Shown in pieces: positions 57,026 to 64,000 of a stretch of DNA of 64,000 bases. This DNA is from Cololabis saira. Its lineage: Eukaryota; Chordata; Actinopteri; Beloniformes; Belonidae. A program made the translations under genes and the position numbers. The stretch lies in NCBI RefSeq assembly GCF_033807715.1, contig NC_084592.1:26511501-26575500 (forward strand), given 5' to 3'. Each line of letters starts with the position of its first letter. The stretch's first letter is position 1. Under the pieces are notes generated by a model. That model saw nothing but the letters and a program-made list of their open reading frames with translations. It was not told the origin of the DNA and did not search any database.

Positions 57026-59359
57026 CTGAAAATGTTTAGAAACATGTACAAATCAATTAAAAGACAAAAGATTTTTGTATAAATTAGACAAAAGGAGAAT
57101 TTTGACATAGAATTATAAACCAAAATTGAAGTTACATCATTATGCTTTAGAGAAATAATAATACATTTAGCTAAAGGTATTAAACTGAAACAAAACCCTT
57201 TAGAAACAGTCCAAAAAAAGAAAGAAAACTAGTAAATATGGAGATATCTGAAGTGAAAATGGTCCCTGGGAATTTTTTAAACTGATAATACTATTATATT
57301 TTCATGTCAGAGATAATTGACCATCCTCTGGAGACGGAAACAGGACATTGCTCATGAAATAAAAAAGAATTCACGCTAGTCATTTTCATCCATACTCATT
57401 TTTGTAAATTAATTTATCAAAAGACTAAAACAGTTTTCAACTGCCTAGCAAGTGTCCAGTCAAAACAGACCAGATATCCTTTACACTGGGTCACAAAAGG
57501 GAACATAGTGCAGATGACATAAATAAATGTAAGAAACTGAATAAACACTTTGTGTTTCATACTATGAGCCCACCGTACAGGTGCTGCATGGCCTCTGAGA
57601 TGGAAATAAAGTGTTTTAAAGGTAACTGGGTGTAACCTGTGTCCAAAATACATTTGTATGGTAGCTAAAAGCTCTAGGGCGGATGTTAAATAAGACAAAT
57701 CACGCCAGAGAGGGGTGGAGTGGGGGTGGCCTAAATAAATGTCATAGAGTCCAAGGAAATGATGGTGAACTTAATGAGGTCATAATCTCTAAATAAATGT
57801 ATCTACATCATGGACGAGGAGATTGTGTTATTGAACACTAGAGTGCATAGTTTTGACAGATTAACACCAGACTGGACTGGAGGTCCAAGTACAGGACACT
57901 CATTCAGTTTGAGGAGCAGGATGAGGAGCTCATCCACCTGTCTGTGCTGGCTGTCTAGTGTGCTGTAGTCTGCTGGGCCAGCAGTGCCAGAGATGCCAGC
58001 AGGGTACACAAACCCATCCAGAAGGCTTGAAAAATCAATTGTCACCGAATAAACCTCTCATCATAATATACAACCCATCCTACCCCCTCCATGATTCACT
58101 ACACAGACAGCGGAGTGTGCAGAGCTTTGAGAGCTTCTCTCAGACTCACTGAGCTCCACTGTCAAGTATACTTCAGGAAATCATTCCAACCATTCACCAT
58201 TCCACTACACAACAGCGCCGCTCTTGTTGCAGATGAATACAACATCAAGCTCTTCATCTGTTTATCGCGTCAATAAAAATGTGTAAACAAACTGGTGATG
58301 GATGGATCAACTCAGATGTACCTTCTTCCACATTTTTACACAGTTGCAGAAGAAAAGTCTGATGGGATTTGTAGAAATACTGTATTGCACTTTCAGTAAA
58401 CAGTGTAGAAAAACGTAATCTTTTACTTTAACTACGGACACAGTTTTGAACATTTCTGTGATGTTTTTTTTTATTTTTGTGTGTGCATGTTTCTGGAGAG
58501 ACAGAGCGAAGGAGGATGAAGCTAAACTATGTAGCCAGCATGCCTGGTTTGTAAATGGTGCCATATTAATACCTACCACCCCTGCAGTGGCGATCTAATA
58601 ATGGCTTCATGCTTGCAGTAAGTTGTAATTGTTACGAGAACAATCCCAGGAAGACTGCTGTTGCGATACAGAGTAAAATAGAAAAGAAGCAATATGCTCA
58701 TTCAAACATTGCTGTGAGATTAATGGAAACGCGTCCATGTTCATAAAAGGTTTTACTTTGGGATCACAACGCTGCCAACGCAGCTAGATTCCTTATCATT
58801 CAAGATTCCTTCTCTGAAAGGAGTAAAATATCTTGTTGCTTTTTATCTGGCCTTTATCAATGTCCCTCCAGCATTCTTAATGGGTTTTACTCTGAGATCA
58901 AAATTCCCTTCAATGTGCACAAATTGTCTGCTTCGAGAAAAGCTTTCTTTCTGAGGAACACACATACAAACATATTTATTTGTTATTCTGCCTCCAGGAG
59001 ATGCAGAGAAAATTGTCCATCCCAAAGTTTTTTTTAATGAAAGTGTAAAACTCATGTAAACAAACTTTTTTCCACAAAGAGTAATTGATGCTGATTGTTT
59101 TTGTTATGTTTATTTACATTTATACAAAATATCCCAGCTAAAGTTTTTCAAAATATGTTTGGTCCAGGTGGATACAAAAAAAGTTGTGACTATTATTTTA
59201 CACTTACCTCAGGTGTCTGCAAACTTTGATCACTACTGTTTATTTCTATTTTCATAATGCAAGAAACAGCGTTCAAAGCCATAGTAACCAATGAAAACAC
59301 CTAGCACATGCCTTACCACTTTTTAGATATTTGAGCAGGCGCAAGCACCATCAAATTAG
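57026..59359 (-). other. gpr39: gpr39 intron (3' part)
   Basis: No exon 1 sequence (TM1-TM5) is present on the minus strand. 57800-58275 resembles a decayed retroposon 3' region (GAGTGTGCAGAGCTTTGAGAG, AATCATTCCAACCATTCACC, ACAACAGCGCCGCTCTTG), with an 80-codon minus frame containing LDSQHRQVDELL. It is weakly supported. The remainder is ordinary AT-rich intron. Confidence 0.5.
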
Positions 59360-59477
59360 AGTTCTATTTCGTCCCTACTGACCGCCAGGCGGTGCTGTAA
59401 GCACTGGATATCTCCCCTCGCGCATGCGCATGTCGAGTACAATACCAACAATGTCACGTCACCCGTGACCCCTGCAT

Positions 59478-59508
59478 GACCCCCGGAAGGGGTATATCTT
59501 CCGGGGTC
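59478..59508. repeat. Inverted-repeat hairpin in DIRS 5' region
   Basis: GACCCCCGGAAG and CTTCCGGGGTC form an 11-bp stem (with one bulged C) around GGGTATAT. It lies at the head of the element, upstream of the transcribed-looking leader. It may be part of the terminal repeat or a recombinase-related or promoter structure; its function is unknown. Confidence 0.75.
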
Positions 59509-59754
59509 AAGCATGGGATCGGCTCCTCATTCTTCTCGCATCGCGCTGAAGTACAGGACGGAAATAGAAGGCTGGTTAAAAGCTTCTTCCTTTCCTCCCT
59601 AAAACCGCCGGCCTCTGTGCAGCTTCGTGCCGTAAGGTAGGAGTAACGATCTCTGTCGTCCTCCGAGGGGCTGTGGCCACGCGGTATTTATTGGTGTTCG
59701 TTGCGGCGGCGGCGGCGTCTCCCCGCCCCGCCCCCCTGGGCCAGCTGGCAGAAG

Positions 59755-60299
59755 GTAAGCTGTTGGCTGCGCCCGACACCTGAATATTCTGTGCAGTTAT
59801 TTTTTCTGCAAAAAAAAAAAAAAAAAAGAGAGACAGAAAGGGATTATTTTTTTCTAAAAAAAAAAAAAAAAAAACACCTTTTTTTGTCCTTCTTACAGCC
59901 GTGGTGAAGGCCACGCCCCTCTCCCACCGGCACACTTGTGGTGACGGCAGCGTTTCGCTCCCTCTCCCACTTTATTAAAGTGACAACATTATTTTTTTCC
60001 TTGCAGATAATTTTTTCTTTGAAAAAAAAAAAATAATATAAGAAAGGAAAAGAACAGCGCCTTTTTGCCTGTTTTGCGGCCGTGGTGACGGCAGCGTTTC
60101 CGCTCCCTCTCCCACCGGCTCGTTCAGGGTGACGGCAGCATTTGCTCCCTCTCCCCCTTACTGATGTGATATTGTTATTTTTCCTTGCAGTTATTTTTTA
60201 TTTTTTTCTTGAAAAAAAAAAAAAAAAAAGGGAAAAGAAACAAGAGAGGATTGTTCTCTTCTTTTTGAGTAAAGACGCCTTTTTTGCCTTTTCTCATAG
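59755..60299 (+). repeat. Reiterated intron-like units in DIRS leader
   Basis: A consensus-like donor (GAAG|GTAAGC at 59755) is followed by three related ~190-210-bp units starting near 59784, 59987 and 60171. Each has a TTTTCCTTGCAG-type acceptor (ending 59796, 60006, 60190), an oligo-T then oligo-A tract, an AAAGAGA/AAAAGAA purine block, a second pyrimidine tract and GCCGTGGTGACGGCAGC. The second acceptor is TTCTTACAG (59898) in unit 1 and TTCTCATAG (60299) in unit 3, and is destroyed (TTTTGCGG) in unit 2. This looks like a multiplied 3' intron end, giving alternative acceptors. Confidence 0.7.
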
Positions 60300-60774
60300 C
60301 CGTGGTGACGGCAGCGTGGCTGCTCCCCTCTCCCACCTGCATATCGGTGGTGACGGCAGCGTGCTCGCTGTGGTGACGGCAGCGTTTCCGCTCCCCTCTC
60401 CCACTGACACACCCGTATTGACGGTAGCGTGGCTGCTCCCCTCTCCCACCTGCATATCGGTGGTGACGGCAGCGTGCTCGCTGTGGTGACGGCAGCGTTT
60501 CCGCTCCCCTCTCCCACTGACACATCCGTGCTGACGGTAGCGTGGCCCTCCCCTCTCCCGCCTTCATATTGGTGGTGACGGCAGCGTGCTCGCTGTGGTG
60601 ACGGCAGCGTTTCCGCTCCCCTCTCCCACCGACACCTACGTGGTGACTGCAGCGCGTCCGCTCCCCTCTCCCACCGGCACATCCGTGGTGACGGCAGCGT
60701 GACCGCTCCTCTCTCCTGCCAGCACATCCGTGGTGACGGCAGCGTGTCCGCTCCCTCTCCCACCGGTCCCTGTG
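60300..60774 (+). repeat. Higher-order tandem repeat, GTGGTGACGGCAGCGT core
   Basis: About 12 copies of the 16-bp core (or one- to three-base variants) lie here, with three more in the intron-like units upstream. Spacing is about 45 bp, with an extra 22-bp short monomer (GTGCTCGCT linker). Together these give a ~112-bp higher-order unit repeated about three times (cores near 60350/60372/60416, 60461/60484/60530, 60573/60596/60641). Spacers carry CCGCTCCCCTCTCCCAC. The array ends just before the gag-like ATG at 60775. Long minus-strand frames across it are repeat artefacts. Confidence 0.9.
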
Positions 60775-62169
60775 ATGGAGCGTTCATGCCCAGGGTGCAT
60801 GGCCTCCCTGGATCCTGCGGTTGACCAGGACCTCTGCGTGTCATGCCTGGGCCCTGAGCAGCCGGGGCCGTCGGCCAGCCTCCCCTCATCCCAGCCGGGG
60901 TCTTCGCTGAAGCGATCGGCGAAGAGAGTGGTGGGGGCCCCCAAACGACGGCGGCTGACGAGCCAGCTCTCCTCGAAGGTAGATCGCTTGGCTGCCGACA
61001 TGGAGCAGATGAAGGCGCTCCTCCTCAATCTGCAACCTGGTACTGGCCAGGTGGAACCTGCCGTGCCAGAGTTTGCTCTGGGGTCGCCACCGCCGCTGCC
61101 GGAGGACGCAATCTCCATTGCAGCCTCAGCGAGCCACTTCAACGTGTCATCAGGGGACCCGGCCTCACAGCGCTCGGGGTTCTCCTCGCACTCATCTGCC
61201 CAGAGCTCTCGGGAGGGGACGGTTTGTTCCTCCGTGCAGAGCATTATCCGCACTGCCCTGGCACACTTGCAGCTGGATGCACCGCGTGCGGAGGTGGCCT
61301 CTAGCGCCTTCCACAGGCGCAATCCTTCTCCGGTGGAATTCACCATTCCGCCTTCGTCGGATTTTTTGAGGGAGCTGCACTCATGCTGGAGAGATGTCAC
61401 AGCCCTCTCCAGGCTAACAGCTGATGACCGTGCTCTGACGGCGATGGAGGACGCTGCAGTGGCTGGTCTCCACCACATGCCCCCCATCGAGCCCTCCATT
61501 GCAGCACTGATAGTGGCTCCTGATGAGGCTCTGAAGCCAGATCCCAAGTGCCCCTCTACCCAGTGTAGGGTTACTGATGGGCATATTTGTAGGGCTTATG
61601 AAACAGCGGCGCGCATCGGCCGGCTGGGGAACACCCTTTCTCATCTGCTACTGGCCCTCTCCACCTCCCTGCAGGATGCACAGGTGGATGATTCCACACG
61701 GGACTTGTGTGATGTGTCCCTACAGGCTTTTGCCTCCCAGACGAGGGAACTGGGGCGGCTGATGTCCACCCTGGTGCACACGCGCCGTCATGTCTGGCTG
61801 GCGCAGTCACCCCTGACAGAGACTGCTCGTAGGGTTCTTCGTCAGGCACCGGCAGAACCGGGGGAGCTGTTTGGGGCAACTGCCCTGGAAGCTCTGAACC
61901 GCACCGCCCTGGCCGATGAGACCAGGCAGCGATTGGTGCACCTTCACAGGAGGGCGCCCGCTTCCAGTACACCGAGGGGCCCTTCGTCCGCCCCTGGACG
62001 TCGCCCCCAGCCTCCTGCCCGCAGGAGCCAGCGCAGCTCCCAACGGCCCGTTGGACAGCCTGCCGGGGGGTTTCGCCCCCCTGTGCGCGGACCGCCCCAG
62101 CAGCGTCGGGGTGTTGGCCTCGACCATCGCCCCCCCGGCACGTCCAGAGGCCGGGGGAGACGGCGCTAG
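60775..62169 (+). CDS. DIRS ORF1, gag-like protein
   Basis: An intact 464-residue frame from ATG 60775. The frame is open slightly upstream through the tandem repeat, but the ATG directly after the array is the natural start. The N terminus reads MERSCPGCMASLDP...DLCVSCLG, a C-x2-C-x12-C-x2-C arrangement suggesting a small zinc-binding module. A basic patch (SAKRVVGAPKRRR, near residue 50) looks like a nuclear-localisation signal. The middle (about 190-400) is helical and Leu/Ala-rich, as in capsid-like gag proteins. The C terminus is Pro/Arg-rich ending RGRGRRR, suited to nucleic-acid binding. ORF1 overlaps ORF2, which lies in the +1 frame. High GC unlike the host genes. The name is by position and layout; I cannot show gag homology. 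Confidence 0.8.
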   Translation: MERSCPGCMASLDPAVDQDLCVSCLGPEQPGPSASLPSSQPGSSLKRSAKRVVGAPKRRRLTSQLSSKVDRLAADMEQMKALLLNLQPGTGQVEPAVPEFALGSPPPLPEDAISIAASASHFNVSSGDPASQRSGFSSHSSAQSSREGTVCSSVQSIIRTALAHLQLDAPRAEVASSAFHRRNPSPVEFTIPPSSDFLRELHSCWRDVTALSRLTADDRALTAMEDAAVAGLHHMPPIEPSIAALIVAPDEALKPDPKCPSTQCRVTDGHICRAYETAARIGRLGNTLSHLLLALSTSLQDAQVDDSTRDLCDVSLQAFASQTRELGRLMSTLVHTRRHVWLAQSPLTETARRVLRQAPAEPGELFGATALEALNRTALADETRQRLVHLHRRAPASSTPRGPSSAPGRRPQPPARRSQRSSQRPVGQPAGGFRPPVRGPPQQRRGVGLDHRPPGTSRGRGRRR

Positions 62170-64000
62170 GGCCACGGGGCCGGTCGTCGGCTGCTTTTCC
62201 CGGCAGCAGCTCAGTCACTGGGCTGCCTGCTCGTCGGACCCCTGGGTAATTTCCACCTTAACCCACGGGTACGTACTGCAGTTCCGACACCGGCCCCCTA
62301 CCTCCGGCCGGGTCAAGATGACCGTCATCAGAGACCCGGCGAACATTCTGGCTCTGACTCAGGAGTTGTCCGTCCTGCTGGCCAAGGGCGCCATTGTGCC
62401 GGTAGACCCCCTGCTGCAGCCCCAGGGGTTCTACTCAACCTACTTTCTCGTCAGCAAGAAAGACGGCGGCCTTCGTCCCATCTTGGACCTGAGAGGCCTC
62501 AACGGGTACATGAAGGCCCTGCCCTTCCGGATGCTGACCACAGCAGATGTTCTGCGTGCGGTCGGTCAGGGGGAGTGGTTTACGACGGTAGATCTACAGG
62601 ACGCTTACTTTCACGTGCCGATTGCGGCACAGCACCAGCGGTTCCTGAGGTTCGCCTATCAGGACCGCCATTACCAGTTCAGGGTGCTCCCGTTCAGGCT
62701 CTCCCTGTCCCCAAGAGTTTTCACCAGGTGCGTGGCGGCAGCCCTCGCTCCCCTGCAGGCACAGGGTATGAAGGTTCTGCCGTACCTGGACGACTGGCTG
62801 ATATGCGCGCCGTCCCGAGAACAAGTGGTGGCAGACACGGCCCTCCTTTTGTCGCATGTGGCCAAACTAGGGCTCACAGTGAACAGAGGGAAGAGCTGTC
62901 TGGCTCCCTCCCAGCGAGTCGCCTACTTAGGATTGGTACTCGACTCGGTGACCATGAGGGCCTGTCTCTCACCGCGGCGTGTGAGCGACATCCTGCGGCT
63001 CCTCCCCCGATTCAGGAGGGGCAGACGGCTGCCTTACCTCCAGTTCCTGCAGCTTTTGGGCAGATTAACAGCCGCCTCGGCTGTTGTGCCTTTGGGCCTG
63101 CTGAGGCTACGCCCCCTGCAGATGTGGCTGAACAGCCTTCGCCTGGATGCCGAAAGGCACAGGCACAGGCTAGTCAGGGTGTCGCGGGTGTGTGTCCATG
63201 CCCTGGCACCCTGGAAAGACGGGGCATTCCTGCTGGGGGGTGTGCCCTTGGGCACTATCACCTCCTTCCGGGAGACTGTCACCGCAGATGCCTCCCTCTC
63301 GGGGTGGGGTGCTGTTTGGCGCGGCAGGCCTGCCCAAGGGCAGTGGTCTGCGCGGGACCGCACACGCCACATCAATGTGCTGGAGCTCCGTGCTGTACAC
63401 CGAGCACTCGAGCACTTTTTACCTCACCTATGGGGGAGGCACGTACTGGTCCGGTCGGACAATGTGTCCACTGTCTCCCAGATCAACCACCAGGGGGGCA
63501 CCGGGTCTGCACAGCTGCTGCAGGTGTCCCGGGGCCTTCTGACGTGGGCCGCTCCTCGCCTCCTCAGCCTGCGGGCGATATACCTGCCAGGGGTCAGGAA
63601 TCAGGTGGCAGACTTCCTGTCCCGACACAAGCCTCCCCCAGGAGAGTGGCGGCTTCATCCGGAGGTAGTGGGGATGATTTGGGTCCTCTTCGGCAGAGCG
63701 GTGGTGGACCTCTTCGCCTCGGGCGTCTCGGCTCACTGCCCCCTCTGGTTCTCCTGGACAGAGGAGACCAGTCCTCTGGGTCAGGATGCCCTAGGGCACG
63801 AGTGGCCCGACGGGCTCCTGTACGCGTTCCCCCCACTACCTTTAATCCTGCCGACGTTGCAGAGGGTCCTCCAGAGAGGTCACAGGCTCCTCTTGGTGGC
63901 CCCCTTCTGGCCGGGGAGACCGTGGTTCCCACTACTCCGGAGGCTCTGCTGCGGCACGCCATGGCGCCTACCCGACCGGAGGGACCTTCTGTCCCAGCTG
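61916..64000 (+). CDS. DIRS ORF2, reverse transcriptase/RNase H (3' truncated by window)
   Basis: Open without a stop from 61898 (first ATG 61916) to the window edge, at least 695 codons, in the +1 frame relative to ORF1 with a 254-nt overlap. Reverse transcriptase blocks are FLVSKKDGGLRPILDLRGLN, TTVDLQDAYFHVPI (first catalytic Asp) and YLDDWLI (the catalytic DD pair, near 62783). RNase H follows with VTADASLSGWGAVW, INVLELRAVHRALEHF, VRSDNVSTV and RNQVADFLSR, supplying the acidic residues. Next come AVVDLFASG and LYAFPPLPLILPTLQRVL, which I associate with the DIRS domain downstream of RNase H. One oddity is FRLSLSPR where relatives usually have FGLS. The tyrosine recombinase expected of DIRS is not in view. 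Gypsy-like RT is the alternative, but YLDDWLI and the post-RNase H blocks favour DIRS. Confidence 0.88.
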   Translation, partial: MRPGSDWCTFTGGRPLPVHRGALRPPLDVAPSLLPAGASAAPNGPLDSLPGGFAPLCADRPSSVGVLASTIAPPARPEAGGDGARATGPVVGCFSRQQLSHWAACSSDPWVISTLTHGYVLQFRHRPPTSGRVKMTVIRDPANILALTQELSVLLAKGAIVPVDPLLQPQGFYSTYFLVSKKDGGLRPILDLRGLNGYMKALPFRMLTTADVLRAVGQGEWFTTVDLQDAYFHVPIAAQHQRFLRFAYQDRHYQFRVLPFRLSLSPRVFTRCVAAALAPLQAQGMKVLPYLDDWLICAPSREQVVADTALLLSHVAKLGLTVNRGKSCLAPSQRVAYLGLVLDSVTMRACLSPRRVSDILRLLPRFRRGRRLPYLQFLQLLGRLTAASAVVPLGLLRLRPLQMWLNSLRLDAERHRHRLVRVSRVCVHALAPWKDGAFLLGGVPLGTITSFRETVTADASLSGWGAVWRGRPAQGQWSARDRTRHINVLELRAVHRALEHFLPHLWGRHVLVRSDNVSTVSQINHQGGTGSAQLLQVSRGLLTWAAPRLLSLRAIYLPGVRNQVADFLSRHKPPPGEWRLHPEVVGMIWVLFGRAVVDLFASGVSAHCPLWFSWTEETSPLGQDALGHEWPDGLLYAFPPLPLILPTLQRVLQRGHRLLLVAPFWPGRPWFPLLRRLCCGTPWRLPDRRDLLSQL

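Larger units (their letters stand above)
59360..64000 (+). mobile_element. DIRS-type retroelement, 5' portion, runs off window
   Basis: The sequence changes abruptly from AT-rich intron to GC-rich DNA with long intact frames. In order it has a 5' terminal region with TACTGACCGCCAGGCGGTGC and an inverted-repeat hairpin, a leader with intron-like units and tandem repeats, a gag-like ORF1, and ORF2 with reverse transcriptase (YLDDWLI) and RNase H of DIRS type. The DIRS methyltransferase-like and tyrosine-recombinase parts and the 3' end would lie beyond 64000. Family knowledge: DIRS elements insert through a tyrosine recombinase and make no target duplication, so the left limit (about 59360) is set only by composition. 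Intact frames suggest a young copy. Confidence 0.85.

Noticed and set aside
56631..57029. 132-codon plus-strand frame
   Set aside because: Antisense shadow of the gpr39 exon, whose minus-strand protein is clearly a TM6-TM7 GPCR segment.
57417..57698. 93-codon minus-strand frame with hydrophobic patches in the gpr39 intron
   Set aside because: It does not resemble GPR39 TM1-TM5, lacks a donor in the right phase and has ordinary AT-rich composition, so it is not exon 1.
60300..60774. CRISPR-like direct repeats with spacers
   Set aside because: The 'spacers' are themselves repeated in a higher-order period and the genome is a vertebrate, so it is a tandem repeat and not a CRISPR array.
60191..60889. 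232-codon minus-strand frame rich in RWERGAETLPSP repeats
   Set aside because: It is the antisense reading of the DIRS leader tandem repeat. The periodic protein simply mirrors the DNA repeat and has no independent support.
60636..61547. 303-codon minus-strand frame
   Set aside because: Antisense shadow of DIRS ORF1 in GC-rich DNA, where stops are rare.
61571..62218. 215-codon minus-strand frame
   Set aside because: Antisense shadow over the ORF1/ORF2 overlap; no recognisable domain.

Overview
The window is a stretch of a ray-finned (teleost) fish nuclear genome. It has vertebrate multi-exon genes with GT-AG introns, AT-rich gene-poor DNA, long di-, tri- and tetranucleotide microsatellites, and a typical teleost set of decayed transposons: Tc1/mariner, hAT, PIF/Harbinger-like, L2-type LINEs, tRNA-derived SINEs and a DIRS-type retroelement.

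Three host genes can be recognised from their encoded proteins. (1) The C-terminal exons of nckap5 (Nck-associated protein 5) lie on the + strand at 3331-17437, and possibly reach about 18162. Most of the protein is in one 2.9-kb exon (3606-6520). (2) A complete lypd1 coding sequence lies on the + strand in three exons (32168-32216, 33969-34100, 52635-52876). They join in phase to give a 140-residue Ly6/uPAR GPI-anchored protein. Intron 2 is 18.5 kb and full of repeats. (3) The last coding exon of gpr39, a zinc-sensing GPCR, lies on the - strand at 56523-57025. Its exon 1 is not in the window and should lie beyond 64000. The order and orientation nckap5(+), lypd1(+), gpr39(-), with lypd1 and gpr39 tail to tail, match my recollection of the mammalian GPR39-LYPD1-NCKAP5 block, so this is conserved vertebrate synteny.

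Layout. 1-18162: nckap5 exons, introns, a hAT MITE with a perfect 8-bp target duplication, and two stretches resembling conserved noncoding DNA. 18163-31960: intergenic DNA with microsatellites, a SINE, L2 LINE pieces on both strands, a Harbinger-like element with a Myb/SANT remnant, and a decayed Tc1 copy. 31966-52876: lypd1, with a small hairpin MITE just upstream of its start codon and an intron holding a hAT element nested in an older repeat, two more Tc1 fossils, LINE endonuclease debris and long microsatellites. 52877-57025: the convergent lypd1/gpr39 3' ends with a 637-bp TAA-flanked MITE between them. 57026-59350: gpr39 intron. About 59360-64000: the 5' part of a young, GC-rich DIRS-type retroelement that runs off the right edge. 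It has intact gag-like and RT/RNase H frames and a 5' leader built of reiterated intron-like units and a higher-order tandem repeat.

The most distinctive structure is this DIRS leader (59755-60774): a good splice donor followed by three ~190-210-bp units with their own splice-acceptor-like sequences, then about 15 copies of a 16-bp core with ~112-bp higher-order periodicity. A second less expected item is an unclassified dispersed repeat with copies near 19.1 kb and 42.3 kb that share an open frame, including an in-frame codon indel.
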